Shown: positions 32,312-41,865, counted from the stretch's first letter. The stretch: 51,474 nt of DNA from JAWVFK01 sp033856175 (GCA_033856175.1 JAWVFK010000013.1:1-51474); one strand, 5' to 3'. Numbers and translations are program-made. The notes: generated from the letters alone by a model not told the origin.

Positions 32312-32317
32312 ACTCTA
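32312..32317 (-). promoter_or_regulatory. Candidate -10 element (TAGAGT) of the riboswitch operon
   Basis: Minus-strand TAGAGT would place the transcription start near 32305, at the 5' edge of the aptamer. No convincing -35. Confidence 0.4.
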
Positions 32318-32337
32318 CTCCCCGTGACGGCGACGCG

Positions 32338-33279
32338 CTACTGATCGAGCTGATCGACCCGGCACTCGGCCGGCTTCTTGTCCTCACGCCAGCGCAGCAG
32401 CTTGGCGCCGTGACGGATGCGGCCATCGGTGACGTGGTCGAAGCTGACCTCGACGACGAGCTCGGGCCGCAGCTCGACCCATTCGAGGTCGCGGCCGGCG
32501 TCCCAGCGGCTGGGGGCGCCGCTGCCCTTGCCGCCGCTCTCGAACGGCGCCAGCCGCGCACGCAGCTCGCGCTTCTCGGCTGCCTTGAAGCTCGAGGTAT
32601 GGCCGACGACGCGCAGCTCCTCGCCGTCGTAGAGGCCGAGGATCAGCGAGCCGACCGTGTCCGGCTCCTTGCCCGGCCGCCAGCCGACGACGACCGCGTC
32701 GATCGTCCGCACTCGCTTGACCTTGACCATCCCCTTGCGCTCGCCCGGCAGATAGGGCGCATCGAGCCGCTTGGCGACGACCCCCTCGGTGCCGCTGAGC
32801 CACTTACCGGCCTGCTCGAGGTCGGTCGAGCGTGGCGTCAGCTGGAGGGACTTGCCGAAGTTCGCCTCCAATGCCTCGCGTCGCTCGGCGAACGGGCACT
32901 GCAGCCAGCTGGACTTGTCGAGAGCCAGCAGGTCGAAGGCGGCAAACGCCGCCGGCGTCTCACTCGCCAACTTGAGGATTCGTGACTCCGCCGGATGAAG
33001 GCGGTTCTGCAGGGCGTCGAAGTTCTGGCCGCCCTTGGCGTCGAGGATCACCAGCTCGCCGTCGATCACGTAGCGCCCAGCCGGGAACTCGACCTCGGGG
33101 AAGTAGCGCCGCAGCGGCTTGCCGTTGCGTGACTGCAGGAAGACGTCGTCGCCGTCGACGAAGACGATCGCCCGGAACCCGTCCCACTTGGGCTCGTACG
33201 ACCAGCCGTCGCCTTCGGGGAGCCCTTTGCGCGACAGCGCCAGCTGCGGCGCGACGGGTGGCTTCAGCGGCAACGGCAC
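32338..33279 (-). CDS. ATP-dependent DNA ligase (LigC/LigD ligase-domain type)
   Basis: The nucleotidyltransferase core is complete: adenylated Lys31 in EPKWDGFRA, SRNGKPLRRYFPE, VIDGELVI, FAAFDLLAL, EGVVAKRLD and KVKR. An OB-fold follows with VVGWRPG and LRWREDKKP. Length of 313 fits the LigC-type repair ligases of actinobacteria, which act in end joining or base excision. No Ku or primase gene is adjacent. I favour the GTG at 33279, 7 bases after TAGCTT (a leaderless arrangement), over the TTG at 33288. Confidence 0.9.
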   Translation of the reverse strand: MPLPLKPPVAPQLALSRKGLPEGDGWSYEPKWDGFRAIVFVDGDDVFLQSRNGKPLRRYFPEVEFPAGRYVIDGELVILDAKGGQNFDALQNRLHPAESRILKLASETPAAFAAFDLLALDKSSWLQCPFAERREALEANFGKSLQLTPRSTDLEQAGKWLSGTEGVVAKRLDAPYLPGERKGMVKVKRVRTIDAVVVGWRPGKEPDTVGSLILGLYDGEELRVVGHTSSFKAAEKRELRARLAPFESGGKGSGAPSRWDAGRDLEWVELRPELVVEVSFDHVTDGRIRHGAKLLRWREDKKPAECRVDQLDQ

Positions 33280-33325
33280 GCGCCTCAAGCTAGCGCGCCG
33301 GCGCGGTCGAACAGGCGCCGCCAGC

Positions 33326-33829
33326 TCAGGCGGCGTCGGGCTCCAGCACGATCACCGGGATCTTGCGCTCGGTGCGCTCCTGGTAGGTGTCGTAGCCGGC
33401 GTAGACGTCGGTGACCAGCGCCCACAGGCGGTCGCGCTCCTCGCCGGTCGCCTCTGCGGCCCTGTAGCCGCGCTCCCCCTTCTTGGAGAGGAACCGCACC
33501 TGGGGATGGGCGCGGACGTTGTGGTACCAGGCCGGGTGCTTGACGGCGCCGCCCTTGGAGGCGACCAAGACGATGCGCTCACCGTCGGTGGTGTAGAGGA
33601 GCGGCGTGTGACGCTCGACGCCCGACTTGGCGCCGATGGAGGTCAGCCGACCGATCGGAATCCCGGGACCCGAGATGCTGAAGCGGCCGTTGGTCAGCGG
33701 CAGCAGGATGCGGTCGATGCGGTTGGCGACGTTGATCGCCAGCCAGGCCCCGGTCTTCGTCTGGGCCAGGCGCTCAAAGAGGCGCTCGTAGCGAGACATC
33801 GGACGGCGCTCACGGGCGGGCTCGACCAT
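33326..33829 (-). CDS. Nitroreductase/quinone reductase family protein, Ddn-like (F420-type)
   Basis: The 167-residue protein shows the Ddn/FDOR-A pattern: LTSIGAKSGVERHTPLLYTTDGERIVLVASKGG, here in two pieces, then HPAWYHNVRAHPQVRF and a YAGYDTYQERT tail. Members use deazaflavin F420 to reduce quinones or nitro compounds; the GAKSG and KGGAVKHPAWYHN segments are the usual F420 contacts. TAGGGT lies 6 bases before the ATG, so the transcript is probably leaderless. An internal ATG (MSRYERLFERLA) is an alternative start. Confidence 0.85.
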   Translation of the reverse strand: MVEPARERRPMSRYERLFERLAQTKTGAWLAINVANRIDRILLPLTNGRFSISGPGIPIGRLTSIGAKSGVERHTPLLYTTDGERIVLVASKGGAVKHPAWYHNVRAHPQVRFLSKKGERGYRAAEATGEERDRLWALVTDVYAGYDTYQERTERKIPVIVLEPDAA

Positions 33830-33870
33830 CCGCCAACCCTATAGCGACCAGCCGTGGGTCACATGGAGGG

Positions 33871-36800
33871 CTAGCGTCGCCTGCCGATGCGCGAGTACGC
33901 CGGCGCTGGAAGCTCGGGCTGGCGCCGCTTCGGCGTCGGCCGTACGGTGATCCAGCCGAAGCCAAGCACCAGGGCCATCAGCGTCAGGCCCCCTCCCCAC
34001 TGCAGGTCACGTGCCCAGGCGGAGGGCTGGTGGTGGCCGGCCAGCGGCGTGAAGGACTGTCCCGGCGATACGCGGTCCCGCCGCCGGTAGGACTGGCTCG
34101 GCGGCTTGCTCTCGAGGCGGGTCATCGGCTCGGTGCGGGCATCGGTGGCGTCGGTACGGGAGTCGGCCCCCGCCCCCGCCTTGTCGTTCTCCGACCCCGA
34201 GCTCTGAACCGCCGCCTTCTTGGCCTCCTGCCTGGGTCGGGCAGGAGTCGGCGGCGCGACGTTGATCACCGGCGGAGCCGGTGGGAAGAGCGAGAGCGAG
34301 GGAGCAACGCTGATTGACGTGGGCGAGGTGAAGAGGTTGAGCGTCGGGGCACCACCTGAAGGAGGCAGCGGAACCGCAGGCGGGCTCGTGGCCTGAAGGC
34401 CGGGTCCCGGTGGCAGCGCCGGTGGGGTTGGCGGCGGCGGGATGTTGGGCGGGGGCACCTGGCCCGGCGGGGGAGTTGCGGGGGGTGGCGGCGTTGCCCC
34501 TGGGGGTGGCGGAGGAGGCGGTGGCGCCTCGGGCGTGAAACTGGGCCTGGGCTCGAAGACCAAGGGGTAGGTCGCAACCTTGCCCGCTGAGGAGACCATT
34601 GCGAGGGCGAAGGTGCGCTCCTTGGCTCCTTCGGAGCTGACCGAGCCCGTCTGGTCGTCGATCGAGCCGATCTCAGAGGAGGCGCAGACGTAGGGATCAC
34701 AGGGGTTTGAGGCCTTGGCGGTCGCCACGCCCTCATTCCGAGCGGAGTCGCCAGAGTCAAAGAGCCTCGCCGCGCAGCCGCGACCAGGCTGATTGGCGGC
34801 TGCCAGCTGTTGATCGCTGGCATCGCTTGCCTTCAGCGGCAGCCACGGCTTCTCCGGATCTGCGAGGACGAGATCCCAGCAGTGGGTGATCGCCGGGGTG
34901 GTGAGCTCGTCGTAGCGGATCGGCTGGTCCATGCCGACTGCTTCGCGGCCGACTCCTTGGAGGTCGAGCTTTTGGCCTGGGCGAAGCAGATGCCCTCGGG
35001 CCGAGACATGCAGCCAGTCGAAGATCGGGCGCTGCTCGACGGTCGTCTTTGCCGGGTCGCCGTCTGGGGAGAGGCGGACGGTGGTGTAGCCGCGCCAGTA
35101 GCCATTCGAGGCCGGTGTCTGGCCGGAGTCCTCGGCGGTCTTGTTGAACTTGCCGCCGGCGCCCGAGGCAACGACGAACGGAATCGGGGACTGTCCGTTG
35201 AGCTGATCTGGGGGGCCCGCCGGGTACTGGCCACCGGCATCGGGGGTGTGGACGCCCTGGGCCCTTGCCCAGTAGAGGCCGTTCCAGCCCAGGCGTCCTG
35301 AGACGACAGCGTTGACCTTGTCCTTGAAGAGGATCGCCTCGAGGGCGTTGCCATCGGTCTGGGTGTCGTCGAGGCCGCCGGGGCCGTAGGAGTAGGTGGG
35401 CGTCTCGGAGAGCACGATCGCCTGCTGGCCTGGATCGCGGCTGCAAGAGCCCGTGTCGCCGGTCTGCCCCTTGATGCAAAGGACGCCGTCGAGCCAGCTC
35501 AGCTGGTCCTCGACCGGGTTCTGGAGCCCTGCCGGGGCGATCTGCTTGAGCGAGGTGTCGAGGACGGCGAGGCGGGCGAGCTTGTGGCCATCGCGGACGA
35601 CGTCGACGGCGTAGTGGGTCGAGGCCTGGGTCGGGTCATATCCTGGGCCGCTGGCGCCGGGGTCCGGCACCGGCTCGAAGCTGAGGCCGTTGCGGCCGGG
35701 ATAGGAGCCGGTTCTGCCCCATGGCTCCGGCATCGCCGCCAGGGCCTTTCGCCAGCGGATGCTGGCCCCGGGGGCCTTGACGCGGGTTCCCTGCCCCTGC
35801 AGATTTTGAGTTGCGATGGCGAGTTGTGGCGGGGTTAGCAGTGAGAGATCCTGGTTGCCGAGCGCGCCGAAGAGCGGCATGCCGGCCTCAGCGAAGCGAC
35901 TCGCCACCGACTCGACCCAGCGCCCGTGGACTGTGCTGGGGTCCGTCTGGCTGTTCGACTCCTGCACGTTGGTCGCCGGCGCTTCGCTGCCGTTGTCGTT
36001 CTCGGCGACGTAGACGGCGTCGCCGGTAAAGAGCGAGAAGTCGGGGCCGTTGGCAGCCCCGACTCGACCGGCGATTCGCTGCGGGATGACGTCGTTGATC
36101 AGGTTCGAGGCCGCGGGCGCCGGACAGTAGTTGGCGAGATCGGTCTGGCACTCCGACTTGCCGAAGGCGGCAAAGCTCAGCTCACCTGCCTGCTTCGGGG
36201 GCGTGTCGGCGAGCGCCGCTGAGCGGTGAGCGCCCCCGTCGAGCAGGGGGTCCGCCGGGTCGCTGGAGTAGTGGAGAAGCGCATTGGGGGCCGGATCGCG
36301 GCTGGTTGCCACGCCGTACTGGCGCCGCGGGCTCGCCTGCTCGGCAGCCCACATCTCGAGCTGCCCGTCGCTTTGCCCGGGCACCAGCGCCAAGCCGAGG
36401 ACCGGGGCACCCCAATCGATGCCGGTGTGGGTGATGGGATCCCAGAGATCGGCCTGGTGGACCGTCGTCAGATGGCCCCGGTCATAGCTGAGGATCAGGC
36501 CGTACTCGCCGCCGATCAGGGCGCCGTCGCCGTGACCACCCGTGGGCACAGCGGTCGAGCTGTAGTTGTGAACCGGCAGCTGGCCGACGCGTTTCCACGG
36601 ATGGGCGCCATCGCCCGAGCGCTGAAGGACTAGGCCGAGATCTCCCACCGCGAAGCCAAACCCCCGCGGGTTGACGGCGATCGCGTTGAGGCCGGCGTCC
36701 TCGCCTCCGGTCCCGGTTCTCCCGGTGGTGACCGTCGAGAGAACGGTGCCGTCGGGGGCCACGTTCTCGAGCTTCCAGCTCCAGTCGAGCCCCTCCAGCG

Positions 36801-39800
36801 TGCCGGCGAAGACCTGCCCAGTGCTGGTCGCCAACCAGGCAGTGTCGTCGCTCGGCATCGAGATCGAAGTGATCGCCGCAGTGAGGTTCGCCGGCGGCCT
36901 GGAGACGACCCGGAAATCGCCCCCCTGCGGGCGCCACAGCACCGTGCGCGCATCGCCGCCGATCAGCGCCGATCCACGAGGGGCGACCGCGGCCGAGCGA
37001 AGATTGCGCCCGCTGCCGCAGGGCGGTGCATCGCCTCGAATGCACGAGCTGCCGGCCGCCGGATCGAGCTTGACGCCGTGGGGAGAGAGGTCGGCGATCC
37101 GGCCGTGATCGCCGACGAGGATGCCGTCGCCGTCCTCGCCGACCGCGATCGCGGTCGCCCTGGAGGCGCGCGTGACCACCCGGCCCGGATCCCATCCGGG
37201 AACGTCCATGCGATCCCAGCCCGCGGCGCGGTCGTAGCGATAGACGCTGTTGGAGTCGGTTGCCAGCCAGTAGCTGCCGTCGCCGCCGGCGGCGCCGCCC
37301 ACGATCACCTTGGCGCCGACGGGATCGGGGACCTCGGAGAGCACCTGCCTGGGGATTTCGTTGGTGTAGCGGTAGAACGCGGTCGTGTCGCCGTGGTAGG
37401 TCGGTGGTCTCTCTTCGGCGCCGGTCCCTCCGTCACAGCAGTTCAGCCGGCGGACCTCGAGCCAGGCGCCGCCGCGGCCATCCGGCGCGATCGTACGCGG
37501 CGCCGCCGCGTCGTCGCTCGAGTTGCCCGGGTGGACGCTGAAGCGTGAGGTGAGGAAGGGACTCTCGAGCGGCTCCCAGCGCCCGCGCCCTGGGTCAAAG
37601 GACAGAATCGGTGCGATGGACTGAAGCGCCGTCGGCAAATAGATGGCTTGGCCGGGTCCGTCGCGGCCCGCGAACGTCATCAGCTTCGCGCGAACGAAGG
37701 TACGGCTGCGCAGCCTCTCGGCGTAATCCTTGGTGGCGTCCGGAACCGTCCAGGTCTTCCAGCTGTAGTCGCCGCTGTCACCGTTGCGCTCGAGGTGGCG
37801 CATCTCGGCGCTGCCGGCGGTGGCCTCGATGTTGATGTTCGGCTGCGGTCCAGTCGTGGCCCAGCCGTCGTAGTGGCCATCGCCGTCACGGACCACCGAG
37901 AGCGAGAACACCTCGCCCTGCTCGGCATTGGAGTCGGCCGTGCAGGCGCCTGCCGAGCCTCGGGGTCCTGAGCAGCCAGGGTCAACGCCCCCGCTCCCGT
38001 CATTCGAGCCGTCTGTCCAGCGAGCGCCCGGGTCCTTGTGGAGGATCAGCGGGAACTCGTCGGTACTCGTCTTGACTCCGGCGACGGAATGGGCGCTCCC
38101 GATCCTGCCGCCGTAGAGGTAAACGCGGTGCTCGGCCAGCGAGAGATGGAGCGTCGATGGCGGCGGCAGCCTCGGAGCCGCGGGATCGTCCCCGCAGGCG
38201 ACCGGTGAGCTCGCACAGCTCGACCAGCGTCGGCCATCGAAGTGATAGAGCGAGGCCAGCGTGGAGGCATCCGGGTCTCCAAGCAGCATCCAGCCGTCAT
38301 CCGGCGCGCTGAAGATGACGTCGTAGGGCTCGGCATTGCTGAGGCCGGAGGGCTGTATCTGGGCCATCGCACCTGTGTCCAGCGACCAGCGGCCGTCGCG
38401 GTAGGTGAAAACGCTGTCGCGCTCCGGCTCCTTCGAGCCCTGCGGCTGGTAGCGCGTGCCGACCGCGACGACCTCGAAGTCGTCGTCGTTCGACGGATCG
38501 GAATCGTTCTCGAGCGGCACGCGAGCGGCGGCACGGAACCGCACCGGCTCGAACTGCAGCCCGCCGCCCCACGGATGGGAATAGTGGCCGAGGGCGGCGA
38601 GGCTCGAGCAGGCGCGATCGGGGTCGATCTGGTCAGGCACGCCCTCCGGGTTGCACGGCGCCCAGCGAACGCCGTCGTAGTGCCAGAGGGTCATCCGGCC
38701 ATTGCCGGTCGAACCGCGGCCTGTGATCTCGCTGCCGGAGACCACGTCGCCGGAGCCGAGCGCCCAGGCCTCACTGCCATCGCGGCTGGCGACGATCGTG
38801 ACCGCGTCGTCGGGCTTGACGTCGCAGCAATCGCGAACCAGATCGGGGGAGCCGGCCGCCACCAGCTGCGGCTTCGCGACCGTATCGCTGGCGCCGTCGA
38901 GCGATGGCAGCTCGCCGGGCCGGGAGCTGAGCGAACCTCCCGGGCCGAAGGCGCCGCTGCCCGGATCGCGGCCACGGCCTTTCGATCCCAGCTTCGGCGG
39001 CGGTGGCTCGTCGGTCAGCTTGCCCTGTGTCTCGGCGCCACCGAGGTGCTCTATCGCCCCCTTGTCGCCCACTGCCCAGCCTTCGCCCGAGGAGCCGAGC
39101 ATCGCGAAGCCGTTGAGAGCGTAGGTGTCGAGGAGGAAGAGATCGTGGGATCCGGTGCGACTCTTGATCTCGTCCTGGGATGCGGGCTGGCAGGTCGCAT
39201 CCGGCGTCGGGTTCGGACAGTTCACGGGCAGCGGCGCATGGACCTCGTACGGAGTGGCCGTCGTCGTGTAGGCAAGGGCCTGTCCGGTCGTCCGCCGCTC
39301 ACCTACAGCCCAGTCCATGTAGTGGTCGGGGCCCGTCGGTGGACCGCCCGTGGGCGGCGGCGGGCCAGCGCTGTCGCCATCGGCGGCGACCAGCCTGGTG
39401 TCGCTGAGGTCGAGGTGGCGCACGTCCTCGGGAATGTGCGAGTGGTACGACCGGCTGCCTCGAGCAACGAGGCCGGCGAAGCCCAGGACGCTGCCATAGT
39501 CATTGAGCGGATTCCCTCCCTGCTGTGGGGTGCCGAAGCCAAGGGCGCCGCCGATGTTCTCGACGCGCGAGGGAGGCTCGACGGAGCGCTCGGGCCCGCC
39601 TGGGGTCGTCAACAGCGAGCCGAAGATGTTGCCGTCGTTGTACATGTTGAGGGCGTAGTAGCTGTCGCCGAGGCTCTGCGGGGCGTGGCGCGCGGTGCTG
39701 TCGTCGACCGGGCGGACGTACCAGCGCTTGTCGTCGTAGAAGAGGATTCGGGCGACGTTGTCGTTGGCGGGGCTTGGATCGCAGCAGCCGCTCGTCACGC

Positions 39801-40959
39801 CGGCGATCGTGATGAACGGCCGATCGCCGCCGACGAAACGCAGCTGGCGAACGCGGAAGCGGAACTCCTCCGACTGCGTCATCTCCGACGCGTCGACTGC
39901 CCCGCCCGTGGGAAGGGTCTCATCCCGGCTACCGTTGCCATAGGCCTTCTCGAAGTGGCCGCTGCGCCACATGAAGAGCTGCTGGATGCCGCCGGCGACG
40001 CAGCGCGAGCCGTTGAAGGGATCGGTGCGGCAGTCGAGCGCGGTCAGCGCTCGCATGGGCGTCTGGACCGGGTGCGGCTTCGGCAGCTGGTCGTTGGTCG
40101 AGCGGAAGTCGGTCTGGTCGGTGCCGAGCTGAGCCTGGTAGCCGTGGACGAGATCCTCCGCTCGTTTCTCGCCGACCACAGTCGCGTTCTCGACGTTGGG
40201 GCCGAGGTCGGCGGGGATGTTCGGCGCCGTCGGCAGCTGGTTGCGCTCGTACTCGTGCCAGTCCGCATCGCCGTAGCTGTCGGGATTCGCCTCCCAGACA
40301 CGGCCGCTTCCGGAGGGGTCGTGATCGGGGTCCGAGGTGGTGTCCCTGGAGAACTCGCGATATGGAAAGCGGCCGCTGCCGCCGACGGCCATCGCCTTGC
40401 CAGGGCCGTAGTAGGCGATTGCACCGACGAAGCCGGCGGTCTCGCCGCGGTACACCTCTTTCCAGAGAGGACCCTCACCGTCTTTGTCGGTGTATTGCCA
40501 GATCACCGGCACGCGCTCACAGGCCTTCAGGTCGTCGAAGGCGGTGTTCTCGTCCTTGCAGGCGGCGCCACCGGCTAGGCCGTTCTTCGGGTTGCGGAAG
40601 GCGACCGTGTAGAGGTCGACGGTGATCGGCGTAAACGAGTCCGCGGGAGCCCTGTGGTCGGGAAAGCGAGCACCGGCGACGCGCTTCCAGGCGCCGGCGG
40701 GATCCTTGGCCTGGGGAGTCAGCTCGCTGTCGCACTGCTGCGCAGCGGTCTGGCTGACCGTTGGGCAGGGATCGACGCCCTGCGCCGGCCCGGCGAGAGG
40801 ATCGCTCGGCGTTGCCGGCGGATCGTCGGCGCGAGCGACCGCGACCAGGCCTACCAGCAGAAGGACCGACGTAACGGCCAGGAGGACCCGCCGGCTGATG
40901 ACCCGGCGGCCCCTTGCCACCGCAAATCGTCCCAGCGAGGTCTGGCCGGTTTCACCCAT
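33871..40959 (-). CDS. Giant membrane-anchored surface protein with propeller-like repeats and a degenerate phosphoesterase-like region
   Basis: The 2362-residue product starts with a basic segment and signal/anchor helix (about 24-44) and ends with one membrane helix (about 2320-2339) and a short basic cytoplasmic tail. Between are repeats resembling BNR/Ycf48 propeller blades: GEGWAVGDKGAIEHL, DGSEAWALGSGDVV and GFGFAVGDLGLVLQRSGDG. Residues about 1590-1990 recall calcineurin-like phosphoesterases: LFTGDAVYVAEN, FGALGNQDLS, IVLSETPTYSYG and VVSGRLGWNG occupy the motif positions, but most metal ligands (GNH, H, GHxH) are lost. A proline-rich stalk (about 2133-2233) precedes the anchor. It follows a sigma factor gene by 70 bases. 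Function unknown. Confidence 0.8.
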   Translation of the reverse strand: MGETGQTSLGRFAVARGRRVISRRVLLAVTSVLLLVGLVAVARADDPPATPSDPLAGPAQGVDPCPTVSQTAAQQCDSELTPQAKDPAGAWKRVAGARFPDHRAPADSFTPITVDLYTVAFRNPKNGLAGGAACKDENTAFDDLKACERVPVIWQYTDKDGEGPLWKEVYRGETAGFVGAIAYYGPGKAMAVGGSGRFPYREFSRDTTSDPDHDPSGSGRVWEANPDSYGDADWHEYERNQLPTAPNIPADLGPNVENATVVGEKRAEDLVHGYQAQLGTDQTDFRSTNDQLPKPHPVQTPMRALTALDCRTDPFNGSRCVAGGIQQLFMWRSGHFEKAYGNGSRDETLPTGGAVDASEMTQSEEFRFRVRQLRFVGGDRPFITIAGVTSGCCDPSPANDNVARILFYDDKRWYVRPVDDSTARHAPQSLGDSYYALNMYNDGNIFGSLLTTPGGPERSVEPPSRVENIGGALGFGTPQQGGNPLNDYGSVLGFAGLVARGSRSYHSHIPEDVRHLDLSDTRLVAADGDSAGPPPPTGGPPTGPDHYMDWAVGERRTTGQALAYTTTATPYEVHAPLPVNCPNPTPDATCQPASQDEIKSRTGSHDLFLLDTYALNGFAMLGSSGEGWAVGDKGAIEHLGGAETQGKLTDEPPPPKLGSKGRGRDPGSGAFGPGGSLSSRPGELPSLDGASDTVAKPQLVAAGSPDLVRDCCDVKPDDAVTIVASRDGSEAWALGSGDVVSGSEITGRGSTGNGRMTLWHYDGVRWAPCNPEGVPDQIDPDRACSSLAALGHYSHPWGGGLQFEPVRFRAAARVPLENDSDPSNDDDFEVVAVGTRYQPQGSKEPERDSVFTYRDGRWSLDTGAMAQIQPSGLSNAEPYDVIFSAPDDGWMLLGDPDASTLASLYHFDGRRWSSCASSPVACGDDPAAPRLPPPSTLHLSLAEHRVYLYGGRIGSAHSVAGVKTSTDEFPLILHKDPGARWTDGSNDGSGGVDPGCSGPRGSAGACTADSNAEQGEVFSLSVVRDGDGHYDGWATTGPQPNINIEATAGSAEMRHLERNGDSGDYSWKTWTVPDATKDYAERLRSRTFVRAKLMTFAGRDGPGQAIYLPTALQSIAPILSFDPGRGRWEPLESPFLTSRFSVHPGNSSDDAAAPRTIAPDGRGGAWLEVRRLNCCDGGTGAEERPPTYHGDTTAFYRYTNEIPRQVLSEVPDPVGAKVIVGGAAGGDGSYWLATDSNSVYRYDRAAGWDRMDVPGWDPGRVVTRASRATAIAVGEDGDGILVGDHGRIADLSPHGVKLDPAAGSSCIRGDAPPCGSGRNLRSAAVAPRGSALIGGDARTVLWRPQGGDFRVVSRPPANLTAAITSISMPSDDTAWLATSTGQVFAGTLEGLDWSWKLENVAPDGTVLSTVTTGRTGTGGEDAGLNAIAVNPRGFGFAVGDLGLVLQRSGDGAHPWKRVGQLPVHNYSSTAVPTGGHGDGALIGGEYGLILSYDRGHLTTVHQADLWDPITHTGIDWGAPVLGLALVPGQSDGQLEMWAAEQASPRRQYGVATSRDPAPNALLHYSSDPADPLLDGGAHRSAALADTPPKQAGELSFAAFGKSECQTDLANYCPAPAASNLINDVIPQRIAGRVGAANGPDFSLFTGDAVYVAENDNGSEAPATNVQESNSQTDPSTVHGRWVESVASRFAEAGMPLFGALGNQDLSLLTPPQLAIATQNLQGQGTRVKAPGASIRWRKALAAMPEPWGRTGSYPGRNGLSFEPVPDPGASGPGYDPTQASTHYAVDVVRDGHKLARLAVLDTSLKQIAPAGLQNPVEDQLSWLDGVLCIKGQTGDTGSCSRDPGQQAIVLSETPTYSYGPGGLDDTQTDGNALEAILFKDKVNAVVSGRLGWNGLYWARAQGVHTPDAGGQYPAGPPDQLNGQSPIPFVVASGAGGKFNKTAEDSGQTPASNGYWRGYTTVRLSPDGDPAKTTVEQRPIFDWLHVSARGHLLRPGQKLDLQGVGREAVGMDQPIRYDELTTPAITHCWDLVLADPEKPWLPLKASDASDQQLAAANQPGRGCAARLFDSGDSARNEGVATAKASNPCDPYVCASSEIGSIDDQTGSVSSEGAKERTFALAMVSSAGKVATYPLVFEPRPSFTPEAPPPPPPPPGATPPPPATPPPGQVPPPNIPPPPTPPALPPGPGLQATSPPAVPLPPSGGAPTLNLFTSPTSISVAPSLSLFPPAPPVINVAPPTPARPRQEAKKAAVQSSGSENDKAGAGADSRTDATDARTEPMTRLESKPPSQSYRRRDRVSPGQSFTPLAGHHQPSAWARDLQWGGGLTLMALVLGFGWITVRPTPKRRQPELPAPAYSRIGRRR

Positions 40960-41029
40960 CCTGCTTTGAAGAACGACCGCAGCCGGGCGATTTCAACGCC
41001 GACTTGCGCAGGCAGGAATCAGGTACGTC

Positions 41030-41821
41030 TCAGGTACGTCGGGAGATGCGAGCCGAGGCGGCATAGCGCGGCGTCGCCATCGGCGGCCCCAGAGCCTCGC
41101 GGCGAGCGCCCAGCACCGGCATCCGCCGTAGGCGAACGAGCATCTGCGACCGCGGCACGCGCCGTCGATGCTCGCCATTGCGCAGGGCGCGCAGGCGCGT
41201 TTCGAGGAAGCGGCGCGCCCGGTAGTGGAGCTGGCCCACGGCCTGAATGCTCTTGTCGAGAACCAACCCGATCTCCTCGGTGCTGAGGCCGATCATGTAG
41301 CGCAGGGCCAGCACCTGGCGCTGGGCCTCCGGCAGCTGCTGGATGACCGTGACGAGATCGGCATCGGTCAGCCCGGAGAGGCCATGGATCTCGGGCTCCG
41401 CCAGCTCGTTCTCACGCAGGCGATCGATGTCCTCCGGGGCCTCGACGTCGACGAGGTTGGAGCGCCGGAGGTGGCTGATCGCCTCGTTGCGGGCGATCCG
41501 GAAGAGCCAGGCTCGAAAGGGCTTGCCGCGGCGAATCTCGTATGCCGGCACCGCCGCCAGCACCTTCATGAAGACCTGCTGGGCGTGGTCTTCCGCTTCG
41601 TGCGCATCCTTGAGCGCCACCCGCAGATAGCCGTAGACGCGGTCGAAGTAGCGGCTGTAGAGAGCGGCGAACGCGGATTCGTCGCCGGCCTGAATTCGGG
41701 TGACCAGCCGCGCCGAGTCGAGATCCTCGATCCGCTCAGCGGCCGGCTCGATCCGCTCGCAGAAGCTCACGCTGGCCTGCCGCGCGCGTTCCTCGAGCCC
41801 TGGTGTGGCATAGCCCGTCAT
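41030..41821 (-). CDS. ECF-type sigma factor paired with the giant surface protein
   Basis: Region 2 is AFAALYSRYFDRVYGYLRVA and EAEDHAQQVFMKVL with FRAWLFRIARNEA; region 4 is LPEAQRQVLALRYMIGLSTE followed by EIGLVLDKSIQAVGQLHYRA. A 60-residue tail contains RSQMLVRLRRMPVLGARREAL, matching the tail of the sigma factor at 15428-16078. Length 263, with about 40 extra N-terminal residues. No anti-sigma gene is adjacent. It is preceded by a good housekeeping promoter and is followed on the same strand by the giant gene, which it may control or be co-transcribed with. Confidence 0.87.
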   Translation of the reverse strand: MTGYATPGLEERARQASVSFCERIEPAAERIEDLDSARLVTRIQAGDESAFAALYSRYFDRVYGYLRVALKDAHEAEDHAQQVFMKVLAAVPAYEIRRGKPFRAWLFRIARNEAISHLRRSNLVDVEAPEDIDRLRENELAEPEIHGLSGLTDADLVTVIQQLPEAQRQVLALRYMIGLSTEEIGLVLDKSIQAVGQLHYRARRFLETRLRALRNGEHRRRVPRSQMLVRLRRMPVLGARREALGPPMATPRYAASARISRRT

Positions 41822-41836
41822 TCGTACCCGCGCCGC

Positions 41837-41865
41837 ATCCTAAGCGGGCCGCACGGACGGGTCAA
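41837..41865 (-). promoter_or_regulatory. Sigma70-type promoter of the sigma factor gene
   Basis: TTGACC (41860-41865) and TAGGAT (41837-41842) on the minus strand are exactly 17 bases apart. The predicted start near 41830 leaves a leader of about 9 bases before the ATG at 41821. A palindrome GGGCTT-AG-AAGCCC (41878-41891) lies just upstream, shared with the divergent lipoprotein gene. Confidence 0.65.
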
